Source: a virus. From it: a stretch of 24,318 nucleotides of DNA. The stretch is from positions 1 to 24,318 of IMG/VR virus record IMGVR_UViG_3300037108_000024, one strand, 5' to 3'. The notes under the pieces were generated by a model. The model was not told the DNA's origin and did not search any database. It was given only the letters and a program-made list of their open reading frames with translations. Position numbers and translations under genes: made by a program. Positions 23,289 to 24,318 of the stretch are shown here, piece by piece (position 1 is the stretch's first letter; each line of letters begins with the position of its first letter).

Positions 23289-23564
23289 ATGGAAGTGCTC
23301 GCCCCTGTTGGTTTAAACACCGTTCAAAAGGTGTTCCTGGCATCGATAGCGTCGTGGGTCGTTGGATTACCGACGAACGTGAGGTTGCGTGGAACGATCG
23401 ATGAGATCAAGATCACGACGAAAGCAATGATCGCAACGCGTAGGTTCGATGAAGAGCTCGGTCGAGAAGGCGCATCGCTTGATTCGATCATGCAATTGCT
23501 GAACGAAAAACACAACGCTACAGCATGGTTCGAACGAACGTTTGGATTAAAGTTCCCGTTGTAA
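23289..23564 (+). CDS. Conserved-looking small protein, 91 aa
   Basis: Divergent from the tape measure gene. The frame is open from 23226, but the ATG at 23289 is preferred: it avoids overlap with the tape measure start, and the sequence before it looks unlike the rest. The product reads MEVLAPVGLNTVQKVFLASIASWVVGLP near the N-terminus, then RLRGTIDEIKITTKAMIATRRFDEEL, LDSIMQLLNEKHNATAWFERTFGLKFPL. It is a compact helical protein with no catalytic motif. I recall small proteins of the same layout (TLxQKxLLASIASW) in other phages, without function. Its last codons lie in the first copy of a 58-bp tandem duplication. Confidence 0.65.
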   Translation: MEVLAPVGLNTVQKVFLASIASWVVGLPTNVRLRGTIDEIKITTKAMIATRRFDEELGREGASLDSIMQLLNEKHNATAWFERTFGLKFPL

Positions 23565-23657
23565 AATAAATCAAATTGATACAGGTGAGTGTCGAACGTT
23601 TGGATTAAAGTTCCCGTTGTAAAATAAATCAAATTGATACAGGTGAGTGTCGAACGT
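23535..23657 (+). repeat. Perfect 58-bp tandem duplication at a convergent gene junction
   Basis: Copy 1 (23535-23592) and copy 2 (23593-23650) are identical as far as I can read them, and a third copy begins (CGAACGT, 23651-23657) then diverges. Copy 1 contains the end of the plus-strand gene (stop at 23562-23564), and copy 2 contains the end of the minus-strand nuclease gene (stop at 23629-23631). The duplication therefore separates the ends of two convergent genes that would otherwise overlap or abut. The 7-nt CGAACGT at the edges could have primed it by slippage. Confidence 0.95.
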
Positions 23658-24288
23658 ATTTTCTCATTCTAGGCGGTTTGACGTAAATCGGTTGCTTCAC
23701 TTCATGACAATCTTTGATGTAACGTTGAGCGTTCTTTAACCATTGTTCATCATCAACAAAACTCAATCCAGAATTACAACGTATGCACAATAAACCTCTC
23801 AATTGATTTGTTACGTGATCGTGATCAACGACCAACGTTCGCTTGTTACCATCTACGAACAGAAAATCAAATTTCTTTCCGCAAATAGCACATTCACTGC
23901 GTTGTTCATCGAATAACCTTTCAATGATTATCGCTGGTAAACCATGCTGTCGAATTCTATGCGTAAACCTATCGTTACCCGTACATTCATCGCACCAACG
24001 TTGGTTCCAATTACCGGGCATATGCTTCTTTCCGCATATCTCACAAATTATTTCAGACTTTGCAAGCGCAAGCTTATGCGATTCACTCTTTGATCTTGAG
24101 ATACCAACGCTTCCTATGAAGTGACGTAACGCTCCGTCTGAGTAGATCGCACCGTGCTTTTCTTTCAATTTTTGAGCAATGTCGCGCGATGAAAATCCAT
24201 CTTTGTACAAGGAAGTGATCTCATCACCGTGTAATGACCAATCGTACTTCTGTTTACGTGCCACAATGAATCGTAACAATGAACGCAC
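23629..24288 (-). CDS. HNH / endonuclease VII-type nuclease, possible homing endonuclease, 219 aa
   Basis: The C-terminal half matches the T4 endonuclease VII-type fold: CAICGKK, then LVVDHDHVTNQLRGLLCIRCNSGL, giving a CxxC...CxxC zinc site around a VDHDH active site, and a helix DDEQWLKNAQRYI. In front is a second zinc site, CEICGKK...WCDEC (about 81-102). The N-terminal 60 residues carry a helix-turn-helix-like part (FSSRDIAQKLKEKHG, SDGALRHFIGSVGISRS). That DNA-binding module suggests a free-standing homing endonuclease more than the recombination resolvase gp49, which lacks it. The start is uncertain: GTG 24288 or GTG 24264. No ribosome-binding site at proper spacing is visible. No intron or intein is seen. 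Confidence 0.75.
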   Translation of the reverse strand: MRSLLRFIVARKQKYDWSLHGDEITSLYKDGFSSRDIAQKLKEKHGAIYSDGALRHFIGSVGISRSKSESHKLALAKSEIICEICGKKHMPGNWNQRWCDECTGNDRFTHRIRQHGLPAIIIERLFDEQRSECAICGKKFDFLFVDGNKRTLVVDHDHVTNQLRGLLCIRCNSGLSFVDDEQWLKNAQRYIKDCHEVKQPIYVKPPRMRKYVRHSPVSI

Positions 24289-24318
24289 GATTGTTCACGT
24301 GAAACGCCTCAATCTACT

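Noticed and set aside
23324-23632. Minus-strand frame of 102 codons across the 58-bp duplication
   Set aside because: Its first part is the duplicated segment read twice in different frames, and the rest is antisense to the plus-strand gene.

Overview
The window is a piece of a tailed double-stranded DNA phage genome, most likely a large virulent myovirus-like phage. It carries its own replication and nucleotide set: a class II-like ribonucleotide reductase, DnaB-type helicase, flap/5'-3' exonuclease, dUTPase, RecA/UvsX recombinase, T4 gp32-like single-strand binding protein and a polymerase-only family A DNA polymerase. Beside it lies a tail block with a gp53-like baseplate protein, two very large structural proteins and a tape measure protein. 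Nearly all genes lie on the minus strand. No integrase, repressor or cas gene is present. The host cannot be read from the sequence.

Layout in window coordinates. 1-3841 (minus): ribonucleotide reductase (running off the left edge, TTG start), a possible 26-codon leader ORF, helicase and 5'-3' exonuclease. 3842-3909: divergent control region with an inverted repeat. 3910-4608 (plus): a kinase-fold protein with an 18-bp tandem repeat at its end. 4615-8826 (minus): two unknown genes, dUTPase, a Vsr-like homing endonuclease, RecA/UvsX, a tRNA-Gly-like cloverleaf and SSB. 8910-11440 (minus): a small acidic protein, an HD-domain protein, a 60-aa protein, DNA polymerase and a small unknown. 11473-12708: four paralogous small genes interleaved with palindromic repeats. 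12802-23232 (minus): tail genes. 23289-23564 (plus): a small conserved-looking protein. 23535-23657: a perfect 58-bp tandem duplication. 23629-24288 (minus): an endonuclease VII-type HNH nuclease. Many neighbours overlap as ATGA or TGATG, so translation is probably coupled within operons.

Two things stand out. First, 11473-12509 holds four mini-arrays of a 28-nt palindromic repeat with 33-nt unique spacers. The 61-bp period is that of type I-E CRISPR arrays, and the repeat looks similar. The repeats also form the 3' ends of four tandem gene copies: one repeat encodes LFHARVDD, the spacer encodes a variable peptide, and the next repeat, read in another frame, supplies VIPRARG and the stop codon. 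Shortened repeats sit just upstream of the start codons of three of the four genes, and in two of them carry the ribosome-binding site. Whether this is a phage-borne CRISPR system, a cassette system for protein diversity, or both, cannot be settled from sequence alone.

Second, between ssb and recA lies a tRNA-Gly(UCC)-like cloverleaf. It keeps the glycine identity positions but has lost the D-loop GG and T-loop T55 that form the tRNA elbow. This resembles the non-translational glycine tRNAs of staphylococci, or a decaying tRNA.
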